Origin: Heterostelium multicystogenum
Lineage: Eukaryota; Evosea; Eumycetozoa; Acytosteliales; Acytosteliaceae
Length of the DNA stretch: 46,636 nucleotides
Assembly: GCA_003667245.1 (NCBI GenBank)
Contig: RCNN01000227.1
Span: 1-46,636 of the forward strand
Direction of reading: 5' to 3'
Part shown: piece after piece, positions 22,449 through 32,977 of the stretch
Layout of the letters: each line of letters starts with the position of its first letter
Numbering within the stretch: position 1 is the first letter of the stretch
The notes under the pieces: generated by a model
Told to the model about the DNA's origin: nothing
Databases searched by the model: none
The model's input: the letters and a program-made list of their open reading frames with translations, nothing else
Translations under genes and position numbers: made by a program

Positions 22449-24922
22449 TTAGGTAGTAATTAATTTGTTGTCCGTTGTCGCTTTGATGATGTTGTTGGCT
22501 GTGGTGGCGACGTTGCATAGGTTGCTGCAATCACATTCGTTTACATTTTCACAATTGCACGAGACAACTCCCGAGTCTGTGGCTGAAGAGGATGATATGC
22601 TGCCACTGCTCACGACGAAGTGAGTGCATATTTCGCTCGGAGTCTCGCTCATGGTGCTTGAAGAACTACCTGAGGAGTAGCGAACGGAAATCTTGGAGAT
22701 CTCTTCGAGAAGCACTGGAATATGTGGCTCGTCCACTCCCAGAAGCTCGAGCATATTGCGGTCAAGCGATGCAATGGCCATCATCTCAAAGTATCCAGCC
22801 TGGAGGAAAACGTTGGTATACTCTGAGAGCTGGAGACGGTCAAGCCAGGCACCGACCACCTTGCTGGGTGACATGGCATAGGAACGAGGTAGTTCGCGCT
22901 CTTTTCTGTTGCAAAATTGGTCAGGAGCAAGCGACTTGACAAATTCAATCATCTCATCGGCATAGTCGTCGAGATACGCAGAGTCGAGATTCCAGTGGTT
23001 GGCCTCCTTGATTGGCATGTATTTGTAGAGCTTTTGGAACTGTTTGGAAAGTTTCTTTGCGCTTTTGATGTCGACAATGTCATCTTCGACACCGTGGACC
23101 AACATCACTGGACAGGCAATCCTACTGACGTGTTTCAAGTGATTGAGTGAATCCAGCGACAAAAATCTATTTACAATATTCTCACTGAGACCGCTAGGTC
23201 CAAATGAACTAACTAAAATTAAGCCACCCAATGGCATTTCAACGTTCGAATCCTCTTTCTTTGGTGTAACATTCTTAGGTGGTTTTGGGAACAATTCACC
23301 AGCAAACTTTAAACTGCAAATGGTTCCAATCGACTTTGCCATTCTGTTCATGGTGGTTAAGATAAAGATTAGTTAGTTTCAGCGCTTGGGACTCACCATA
23401 GAGTGTCTTGTATGATAGTACTACTTACAAAATAATATTTGAAGAAGGAATATTTAAGACTTTTATACAATAATTATAAACGATGGAGATATCACCAAGT
23501 AGCTCTTTCATGGTTGGCGAACCACTTGAGTTCAATCCAAATCCTGTGTAGTCATAACAGATAAGATTGCATTGGAGAATGTCCGAGAGAATACGTATGC
23601 TCTTGCGAATCATTCCGAGATCTTCACGATCACATCCGCTGTAGATGATGGTGAGTTTAGAGGGTTTTCCGTCGCTGCTGTACCACTTGTGATGAATGCA
23701 GGGAATCGATTTGGTGTTGTCTGTGATCCACATGAGTTTCTCCAAGCTCGAGAGTGTACGATGGTGGTGGTGGCTGGAAGAGAAGGTTCTCTTTGCCGTT
23801 GTTGCTTCTCTTTGATTTGGAGTGTGGGTTTTGGCATGGAGTTCATGAGATTCTGTACAGAGCTGGCTTTTATCAGCTTGGGACGGCCAGAATTGTTGGA
23901 GGAGTTGTTGGTGTTGCCGAGAATTGAAAGTGGATGAGACATGCATGTCACCTCCTTGATCTCGATCATCGGCAGAATGCCGTCGTCGTTTGACAAAGTA
24001 GTTGGAGAGTTGGTGTTGGTGTGGCAAATAATGGATTGTTTGTGAATGATGATGAGGTTGATTGCGATTGTCGAGATGCACAAATTCGTGAATACGATCG
24101 AGTGTCTCTTTGATCGTCAGACAGAGAGGGAAACGCAAAACTTTAGTGATGAGGGGATGTGAAGGTGGGAGTTTGACACGGCAGCAGCACGGTCGAATGA
24201 CGGACTTGTCATGGCTGTCCCCATGTATGCACTACTGGAGGAGAGCGACTGGCAGTTTGGATTGCTAAATTTTAAGTGGTGAGAAGTCATTGGTGTTCGA
24301 CGATACCGATGAGAGTGAAAAATTGGAGGAAGTTGAGGTGGAAAATGTGGCGGATGAGAGGTAGTCTTCAGTGGAAGAAGAGTCGTCATCTTCTTCGTCT
24401 TCGTTCTTCAGATGCTGAAGTAACGTCGCTATTTTTGTTGTTGCTATTTCTAGGTGATTGGATTTTCTTGCTGTTGTGACGTATGGATCCACACGATATC
24501 GATGCGACCCAAAGGTGGATGTGAGGGTGAAGGTGGGGTTTTTGCGGCTGTTTCATTGTTTGGAGTTGGCGCGCTCGATGACCTGCTGCTGATACTATTG
24601 TTTTCATTGGCTGCTGCTGCGCTGATGCTGCTGGAGTATCTTCAACTTCAGATTCCTCCTCAATGAGTTCGAGACTGAATTTTGGATTGGGAATGGGTGT
24701 TCGATTGTTTTGCTGTGAGTGGATGGGGTAGACCAGTGGTGATTGTGGCGGAGTGAGAATATCGTTGGATGACAAGCATTTCTTTAAATTAAAAGGTAGC
24801 AGTGAGGATGGTTTGCCAAGAACCGGTGATTCTGAGACTTTGTAGTTGTTTAAGTTGCTACCAGGTGTGACTTGCTGTTGCAATGCTGGATTGCAATCTT
24901 CCATAATAATATTATTAGACAT
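22449..24922 (-). CDS. Alpha/beta-hydrolase fused to a C-terminal SAM domain
   Basis: The ATG at 24920-24922 starts a long Ser/Pro/Gln-rich N-terminal region (to about 23800, with frame changes near 24480, 24260 and 24130). The hydrolase domain follows: KLTIIYSGCDREDLGMIRKS, NLICYDYTGFGLNSSGSPTM, then SNIIL|MAKSIGT across an intron at 23344-23428. Read through that intron, the nucleophile elbow is A-K-S-I-G, where GxSxG is usual. The acid is in MLVHGVEDDIVD and the histidine in EANHWN, so a full Ser-Asp-His triad is present. The fold resembles ABHD13/ABHD17-type hydrolases. A SAM domain follows directly (VGAWLDRLQLSEYTNVFLQA, FEMMAIASLDRNMLELLGVD, VLLEEISKI), then a Ser-rich and Cys/Asn tail ending at 22449. 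Substrate unknown. The SAM domain could oligomerise it or bind a partner. Confidence 0.78.
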
Positions 24923-26211
24923 GATAATTGAGCATATATGTGTATTTTATTGATGTGATTCTATCTATCGATCTTATCAACCTGTTTGGCGATCCAATGA
25001 CAATTAAATATTATAAGGAATATTTAGATTTAGGAATATGATGCGTGGCAACCAAATATCAAAACAACCATCAGATCGAAAATTGCTGGCTTCCTCTTGT
25101 TTTATGTGGAATTAATTCTTTTCCTACTATTTTTTGGTTGCTTTTTGCTTTAGTCCAAAGATATATGGACTTAGTTATACACAATTTACTAAAATTATTA
25201 CTATATTATATTATAAGATTTATATTATAATTGATCTATTCTATCTATCTATGTTATTGATTGCTAAATTGAAATTATTGATGGACTGAATTGATTGATT
25301 AAATTCTTTTAAACTAAACTAAAATAATTGATTTGATTGATTTGAATGTATCGCTCGTTTTCTTAAGTTTTGCTTTTAAAGTTATTTAATTTTTAATTGG
25401 AGAGTGACTTTTTAAGTTGCGAATGTATTGATTAAAAAATCAGTACCTAAAATATTTGATGACTATCTAGAGATCTAAATTGACAAATACAAATGATTTG
25501 AGTTAGTCAAAGTCAACCATATTTAATCATAAATAATTTAACTAATCCCATATTAAATGTGGCAAGACAAGAAAAGACAAGACAAACAACCACATGGATA
25601 GAAATATATGAAAATGGTCATATTTCAAAATGCCATTACAAAAGAGACAAGTCAAAAAGCAATCAATCAATAAACAACACTACTCATTTCGAGATGATTA
25701 CTTATTATTGTTATTATTATTTGGTTCTATAATTATTACCATTAACCATGTAGCTGAGAATTATGAGGTGGAGATGGAATGGGATTACATGTAATTAAAA
25801 AATTATTGAATGAAATGAAGGAATCTTTCCTAAATCTAATTCTAATATTATTATTATTACTAATAATATTATTATTGTTGTGTTGTTGTTGTTGCTATTA
25901 TTAATTATATTAATTTTATCATGGAGAAAGATCAACAACATTCAAACTCCTGTAGCTAAGCTGGATATTTAGTTTGGTCGTTGATGCTATATGATTGATT
26001 GATAGTTTATCATAACATTATTAATAATAATTGAATTGGAGTAGAATGGAATCGAGTTGATACAATGTGTATGATGGGAATATTATACTTTATTGTTGGA
26101 GTATTATTTGAGTATTGTTTGGTAGCTTTGCTTGCTTCTAAATTGAGTGATGAATTGATTTAATTGATTTGTTATTATTATTGTGATAATAGTGAGAAGT
26201 AAGAAGGAAGA

Positions 26212-26237
26212 TATAAATATAAAATTTTATATTTATA
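26212..26237. repeat. Perfect 26-bp AT palindrome
   Basis: TATAAATATAAAA is followed immediately by its exact reverse complement TTTTATATTTATA. It lies in a pure A/T context. Confidence 0.65.
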
Positions 26238-27237
26238 AATTAAATATAACAGCAAACAAACAAACATGTAATAATAGGCAAGATATACAAAAATGGTGTA
26301 TGGTGGTATGGAAGGGTGAGAGCTAAATAGTGTAGAGAGGAGGATAAGTGTTGGATGGATGGATGGCTGCCAGGATTGATGAAAGATGGTAAGTTAGATT
26401 GATTGATAGATTGAGGAGGAGAATGTGAATGTGAGGAATAGGAGTTACGTTAGTTTGTCTGCCAACCACACCACAAATCAGTATCACCCACTCAACGTAT
26501 CAACATCATCAACATCATCATAAAACTAAACCAGAACCACCCACCAACCAAAATCAAAACCAAACCTCAACTCAACACCACAAACACAACAGAGAAGTAG
26601 CATAACACAAACACTCAAATCTATTTTAAATATAATTTGATTTGGTTTGAATTTGAATTGAATTGAATTGCTTACTGACTGACTGACTACTTGAGTGAGA
26701 TTGAATGATTGAAAGAGTGACTGTTCTATATTTAACAAGCACTTGAAATATATATATATATCCAAATTTATCTATATAATAATAATATATAAAATATTGG
26801 ATAATATATAAGTGTTGAGTTTTGTCATATATGTTTATTATAGTATTATTATTATTACTCTTTGTTGGAATAATTATAAATATCTATTAAATGTTTTTTG
26901 CTGGTTTATGAGGAGGTGTTGTATTATTTAATGTTTGTGAGTGTCGATGTTTGTTATTGTTTGTTGATTATTGATTGATATTTTCTGCCAGCCATTTATT
27001 CATATTTATCTAATCAATCAATAAGTCAATTGATTAGATCAGTCAGCTTGATCCCTGCATGCAAACAGCTACAGCTACTACTACCACTACAACATCTTTA
27101 TCCTTTCACACATCAATAACACAACACACTCAAACCAAATTAATTTGATTGGTGGATAGGGGGAAAAATAATAAATATTAAAACCAAGATTTTTAGTGAG
27201 AAACATCACAAAACAGGTATATTTTTAGTTGGATAGT

Positions 27238-27263
27238 TGGTTGTGGGGGACCTGTGTGGGGTA
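27238..27263 (+). promoter_or_regulatory. G-rich element resembling GBF G-boxes
   Basis: TGGTTGTGGGGG and CTGTGTGGGG occur 5 bp apart in otherwise AT-rich DNA. In D. discoideum, alternating G/T-rich G-boxes bind the developmental factor GBF. The resemblance is by eye only, and the site is several kb from either flanking gene. Confidence 0.25.
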
Positions 27264-27480
27264 CGTTCATTCAAATCGAATGCAACTGGACAAAGCACCA
27301 CGTATGATCGTGTGAGATGCTAAATTAGGTCAATCAGAAAGTAGCAAACCAAAAACGATGAAGTTATTACTCTTAATTTAAATAGTGAACAATGTAACTC
27401 AATTGGTATTGTATCGCCGATTATCATCTTCAAAACCCTGAAGAATCTTAAACAAACTACACCACAACAACACTATTAAT

Positions 27481-27500
27481 GATTGATTGATTGATTGATT
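27481..27500. repeat. (GATT)5 microsatellite
   Basis: Five perfect GATT units. GATT is scattered widely through this gene-free stretch, but this is the longest clean run. Confidence 0.8.
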
Positions 27501-28362
27501 AAGTGGAAGTGGAATTAAATTGTGTGTTATTGTACATGAATTCATTTATATTGGATGTATAACAAATTGGATTGAGAGTAGAAGATTGTTATATTTCAAA
27601 TGAAGACTATGAATTACTGTTAACCAACTATTATTTTAAACAAACCTTTTAGTGATGATGATGATAATGATGATGAAGTGGACGATATATATTTGGCAAT
27701 TACCAAATATATAAATGTGTATTGTAGATTAAAAGAGGTTACTATAATTATACATTGATATATATTTACACTTTCTAAATATTGATGAAATAGATGGATT
27801 CAATTCGAATAACGAAACTAAATAGGAGGTATAATAACAGTTAGTTAATAAATCTATAAATATGAATGATTAAAATAATAGTTGCTAATTGATTATAGTA
27901 ACAACAACAACAATGCTATGCAATAATTATAGTGATCAACCATGGATGTTTGTCCTGTCAAAGTCATAGATTGATTGGCACCAATCAATTGTTGTCATTT
28001 TGATGAAATTCATTAAAAATAAAAGACTCTACTTTTAGTTCATCCATTTTGATTGACTGATTGATATTTTTAAGTTTGGTTGTTGATCAAATTAGATTTT
28101 CGAATTATTTTAAGTGAACAATCGAAAGAGTTGAAACGGTATGTTCTTGTTGATGATTTATATTTATAATCATCTCTATATGGGATTTGTCCCAATAAAT
28201 GGATGAACAAAACATGAAAATATAGCAATATTTAATTATTACTGTTTCTGGTTTAACTGACTATTATCTTCATATTCCTTCTCTGTTTCACCTTTTAATA
28301 TATAAGTAGTGTGTAGTAATCTGACAACTGATTTGTACCAGTTTGTTATTTTTAAATATATC

Positions 28363-28398
28363 TTATTCTTAAATCTATAATATTTGATTTAAGAATAA
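28363..28398. repeat. 13-bp perfect hairpin, 10-nt loop
   Basis: TTATTCTTAAATC (28363-28375) pairs perfectly with GATTTAAGAATAA (28386-28398) around the loop TATAATATTT. It could be a transcript hairpin or a terminator-like structure. It is AT-rich, so weak. Confidence 0.55.
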
Positions 28399-28956
28399 AA
28401 CATTTCCATAATATTTAAATACTATTATTATAATAATAAAATAGTAGTGATAATAATAATTTAGAATATACATGATCTACTGATAATATCATTCTAATTT
28501 TAAATACACTCACAAATCTGACTATTTGACTATTTAAGTACTTAAATATTTAATTTACATTTGGATCCTGTATTCTAAATAATGAATATTATATATGTAT
28601 GAATGGTGGATGGTGAACTTAACTCTTGTAGAGTGTTTATGATAGATCAAATTGATAATTTGATTTTTTGATTGATATATATGTATAAATGTGACCGTTG
28701 AAATTTGATTGGAATTAATATAAATGATTGATTACCTGTTAATTATTACTTAATTATTATTATTATTATAATACTAGACACTGTAGGCATAGTAATTAGT
28801 TGTAGTTGCAAAGATGTTAATTAATAGATGATTGATTGCTCACCTGCAGCTACTCCTCATATATTGGTACTGGAGTTAGCTCTGTCAGTTGAGTTGACAA
28901 TTTAATGTAAATGTAAATTTAATTTAAATTATAGATAAATTAAAAATATATTACTT

Positions 28957-28997
28957 TAATGTATTTCAAATGATGGTGTTGACCATCAAATACATTA
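28957..28997. repeat. 15-bp hairpin with 5-nt bulge
   Basis: TAATGTATTT-GATGG pairs with CCATC-AAATACATTA. A CAAAT bulge (28967-28971) interrupts the 5' arm, and the loop is TGTTGA. The total of 15 paired bases across mixed composition is less likely to be chance than the AT palindromes. Confidence 0.55.
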
Positions 28998-29628
28998 GAT
29001 TAACAGCAACAACTGATTTAGGATGTGTTATTGGTCGTGCCAGGAGTAATGTGGTTTGGCGCAGCTGGTGGTGATAAATAGTGGCTAGCTAGTTGATTAG
29101 CCACCAGTAAATGAAATTGTGGTGGTGTCGAGTGTGCTTCGGTGATGGAAACCATAATAATAACAACAACAACAACTATAACAACATTTTTAAAGAAAGT
29201 TGACACTAGATGCATCTGTTGGGATGCTATGGGTGATGGGCTCAATGTTCTTTCGATGTGGTAACAAGTGCAATATAGTAGCAAAGTGTAGAAGTTAGAT
29301 ATATATTATTCAGTTCATCACATTCCATTTATTCATTCCTATTTTGGAACCAACCCATCAAACTATTAAGATTTGATAAAAAATATGTGTGTTTTTATTT
29401 TATACATGTGTGTTTTGTTGTGCAGCTGTTGACTTTTTTGGGTTGGAATGCTTGCTTCTGTAGTGTGTTAGTTGATTTGTGAATGCCACAAAGTGGTAGT
29501 TGTTTGTTGTAGTGGTAAGTTGTGGCTCTGATTGGAAAAGCAAAAGAGTAGTAGCTTCAAGTTACTACCTTTGGAACACACAGTATTATTATGATACATA
29601 AATCAACTATCACCATGAAAAGGGAACT

Positions 29629-29670
29629 GCAACAACAACAACAACAACAACAAAAACAACAATAACAACA
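29629..29670 (+). repeat. CAA-rich microsatellite
   Basis: A run of CAA units with two interruptions. In coding DNA this would be poly-Gln/Asn/Thr, but no supported ORF surrounds it. Confidence 0.75.
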
Positions 29671-30713
29671 CTACCAAATCTATCCAACAACAATGAACCG
29701 AACCAATGGAAGGACACAGTTCCGTTCATTAATCAAAAATTTAAGTTCTATATCTTTTCTCATACCTTTACTTTTACTTCAACAAAATGATTTATTTAGT
29801 TAACTACTTGATGATCTTCAATATTCGAGACGTAACTGCTGCTACTAATACTACAAACTGTTATTCTTTATTTCTTTAAATTAATAATTATTTTGATAAT
29901 AATATTTGCTATTATTTACTTGTTTTTAAGATTATATATTAAATTCTTAATAATATAGTGAAGAGGAAAATTGATGAACCTTGAACTCGATATTGATAGT
30001 TTTAGTATCTTGATGATTTTTGGGGGGTTGTTCTTAATTGGTTCTTCGTTGTTTTTATTCTGTTGATGAGATCAAATTTTTGGTTAGTTTTTTTTTTGAT
30101 TTTCAAATAAATTAGAGAATCATTAATCCAATAAACCATTTAATCAAATTAGTTTTCTTGAAAATTTATTATCAAAACAGTTGTTTTATTTCAAATTCAA
30201 TATTGTAGATCTTTGAATGTTGATACCTTATTTTTACCTGCCCACCATCACTCTTCATGTGATCACAAAAGTCCACTTGTTTAATTTGGAAAATACACAC
30301 AGAGGCACACCTTTTTATTACGAGTTTCACCATTCTGTTTAGGTGTTACTTTGTTATAAAAGTGGTCAGAATCGCAATTGCTTACTGTTGAACTTCATTA
30401 AAAATATAAATGGTTACCTTCCTTTGCCCTGGTATTTAATTACAATTTTTTCATCAAAGTTTGTTACAATCAACAATTTGACACTTTGATCATAGGACAT
30501 TTATTCAAATTGGAATCAACATTGTCGTCAATGATTGCCAAAAAATGATTTAGACCCACATTGGAGTAAATTTAAAAATATCTGAAATTGATTTGTATTT
30601 TTTCGGAATTAATTTAATGGTTTCGAAACCACTTGCATAGTCCTATGGGTGCACAGAGGCACATTATACATTTTTCAATATCAGTGACACAAGTCTAATA
30701 TATACAAAGAATC

Positions 30714-32300
30714 ATGAAGGAATCACTTGTATTATTATTTATAGTAGGATGCATTGCATCAGGAGTGAGCTCTCAAACATATACTGCAAACTGGAGTAGG
30801 TAGTAATTGTGGTTAAACTTCTCCATTTTAAGTCAATCAAAAATTCTAACTGATTCACATTTTAGCCAGTCTCAACTCTCGTCCTCTGCCAGGTTGGTAT
30901 GATGATGTAAAATTTGGAATGTAAGTTAAAAAGCTGGATTGGATTTGATGTGAACTATTATGAAACTAATTTGATATATCATGGTTATTATGATTAGTTT
31001 CATTCATTGGGGAGTTTATTCAGTGCCAGCATTTGGAAATGGAACATCTGCTGAATGGGTATGTAAAACTAATTTTGGTTTGGAGCTTGTATTAACTTTT
31101 GGGGTTGTGTAGTATTGGTATGCAATCAATAATCCAGGATTGGATGGAGGAAATGCCCAAGCCTACAACAACAAAACATATGGCTACGATCACACCTACC
31201 AGTCATTTGCTCCGGACTTCACTGCTCGTATGTTTGACCCAGAAAAGTGGGCCGATCTTTTCGTACAGTCTGGTGCCAAGTATGTTGTTCTGACTAGTAA
31301 ACACCACGAAGGTTACACTTTGTGGCCATCTGCAGCAAGCTGGGGTTGGAACTCTATCGACGTTGGACCACACATGGATCTTGTTGCCATGGTAACAAAG
31401 GCTGTAAGATCACGTGGACTCCACATGGGACTCTATCACTCCCTCTTTGAGTGGTACAATCCATTGTACATGGCCGACAAAGCCAGTGGTTCTCCACCAA
31501 CCCAAGACATCTATGTCCAGAACGTATTGTTGCCACAACTCTACGACATAGTTAACTCATATGAACCAGAGGTTATTTGGGCCGATGGTGCATGGGACCA
31601 ACTTTCAAGCTACTGGAAGAGTACTGAGTTTTTAGCATGGCTTTACACTAACTCCTCCGTTAAAGACACTGTTGTTGTCAATGACCGTTGGGGATCAGAG
31701 TGTGTCAACGTTGACGGTGGATTCTATACAGGAGGTGACAGATTCAATCCAGGTCACTTGATGACCCACAAGTGGGAGAACTGCAACACCATTGGAAACA
31801 GTTGGGGATACAACGAGTTTGAAGATGCTTCTGACTACCAGTCCACTCCTGAGCTCATCCAGATGCTTGTCAGCACAGTTGCATTTGGAGGTAACTTGTT
31901 ACTCGATGTTGGTCCCACCAAAGAAGGAACCATCCCAGTTGTCATGCAAGACAGATTGATTGGAATGGGTGAGTGGCTCAGCATCAACGGTGAAGGAATC
32001 TACGGTAGCACCCCATGGCGTGTACAAAACGAATCGACCACCATCTTTTACACCTACAACAGCACTACCGATGCTGTCTATGCGTACACCTTCACCTGGC
32101 CATGGGACGGAATTCTGGCCCTTGAGTCACCAGTCTTGACCAAGCAAACAGACATTACTTTACTTGGATACTCGTCACCATTGTCGTTCTACCAAGCCGA
32201 CGGACAACCAAATGGAATCATCATTAAGCTGCCATTCCTGACTCCAGAAGAATACCCACCACACAAAGTGTATTGTTTCAAACTAACCAATGTTCAGTAG
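30714..32300 (+). CDS. alfA: Alpha-L-fucosidase (GH29), secreted/lysosomal
   Basis: It releases L-fucose from glycoconjugates; dictyostelid fucosidases are lysosomal or secreted. Four exons (30714-30795, 30866-30920, 30998-31058, 31113-32300) read through without error to 461 residues. There is a signal peptide (MKESLVLLFIVGCIASGVSS), then the GH29 signature blocks [71 protein letters not shown] (Asp of the WxDG block is the nucleophile), VNDRWG and HKWENCNTIGNSWGYN (Glu of WEnC is the acid/base candidate in related enzymes). Then comes GGNLLLDVGPTKEGTIP and a C-terminal beta domain. Length fits the family. Several Asn-x-Ser/Thr sites are present. Coding GC is higher than the flanks. It is convergent with the UHM gene, about 110 bp apart. 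Confidence 0.95.
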
Positions 32301-32410
32301 TTGTTCGAACAGTTTGATAGTATCTTTATTTAAACGTACTACTACAACATAATAAGTAAATAATAAATTAGTTTTATTTGTATCTACAAGCCATCGTGTA
32401 CATTCATTCA

Positions 32411-32733
32411 TTATAGCTTTGAATGGGCTGTGAACAAGGCCTCTGGGAACTTATGAAAATAGATCTTCTCTGGTACAGATTCTGCAGATATCATCTTTAG
32501 AGAGTACCATCTTTTGTCTAACGATTTGTTGCTCTCTTTGCAGAATCACTATTCTCATAGCACATGTAAACGAAACCAGGTGAATCTACTTCTATGTATA
32601 TATGAGTGATTCTACCGTATCGCGAGCATTCAGATATTATATCATCCTTAATAGTAGATACCCATCCTTCATCCAGTTCCTTTTCAGGCTCAAACATATT
32701 CTTTAAAAGCAAACATCTTGAACTTTCATCCAT
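32411..32733 (-). CDS. Stand-alone UHM (U2AF-homology motif) protein, RBM39-like
   Basis: The protein starts at 32731-32733 and consists almost only of one RRM-fold UHM domain: SRCLLLKNMFEPEKELDEGW, STIKDDIISECSRYGRITHI, YIEVDSPGFVYMCYENSDSA, then one frame over SLDKRWYSLKMISAESVP and a short tail to the stop at 32411-32413. The NMF.P...GW..IKDDII.EC sequence is close to the C-terminal UHM of RBM39/CAPER, and R-W near the end sits where the UHM Arg-x-Phe loop is expected (here K-R-W-Y). UHMs bind Trp-containing ligand motifs in splicing factors such as SF3B1 and U2AF2. RBM39 has two upstream RRMs, but only 244 bp separate this start from the divergent RbfA start, leaving no room for them. One indel near 32520. 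Confidence 0.75.
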
Positions 32734-32977
32734 TTAATATTAGATCAACTAGTTATTATTTTTTTGCACTAAACCATTTGACTCTTCTGATCATATGAGA
32801 CTTTAACAAATAAACATAAAAAACATAAAAAAAAAAAGGAAATAAGTGAGAGGTTTTAACCGAATTGACCGACTTGGAATGAAATGGTCAGTAGTGAGAT
32901 TTACTCGTTTTTTTTTAAATCTTAAATCAATCATATGATATATCATTTTTTGCAGATTATTTGTTTCTTTACTAAAT

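Larger units (their letters stand above)
24923..30713. other. 5.8-kb AT-rich region without a convincing gene
   Basis: This is the longest gene-free stretch in the window, lying between the 5' ends of the hydrolase-SAM gene (-) and the fucosidase gene (+). Reading frames are short and of AT-driven composition. It contains a perfect palindrome (26212-26237), two hairpins (28363-28398 and 28957-28997), GATT, CAA and ATT microsatellites, a G-rich segment (27238-27263) and two C/CA-rich patches on the plus strand (about 26460-26600 and 27050-27150). The patch at 26460-26600 would encode a His/Gln/Asn/Thr-rich peptide, but no start or partner exon is visible. Large regulatory regions, non-coding RNA genes or a lost gene are all possible. 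Confidence 0.6.

Noticed and set aside
22592..22939. 115-residue plus-strand frame
   Set aside because: Antisense to the SAM domain and hydrolase end, which have clear domain matches.
29018..29284. 88-residue minus-strand frame with a hydrophobic stretch
   Set aside because: The hydrophobic part comes from an AAC/ATT repeat read as Val/Ile. No homology or splice context, although transcription was not testable.
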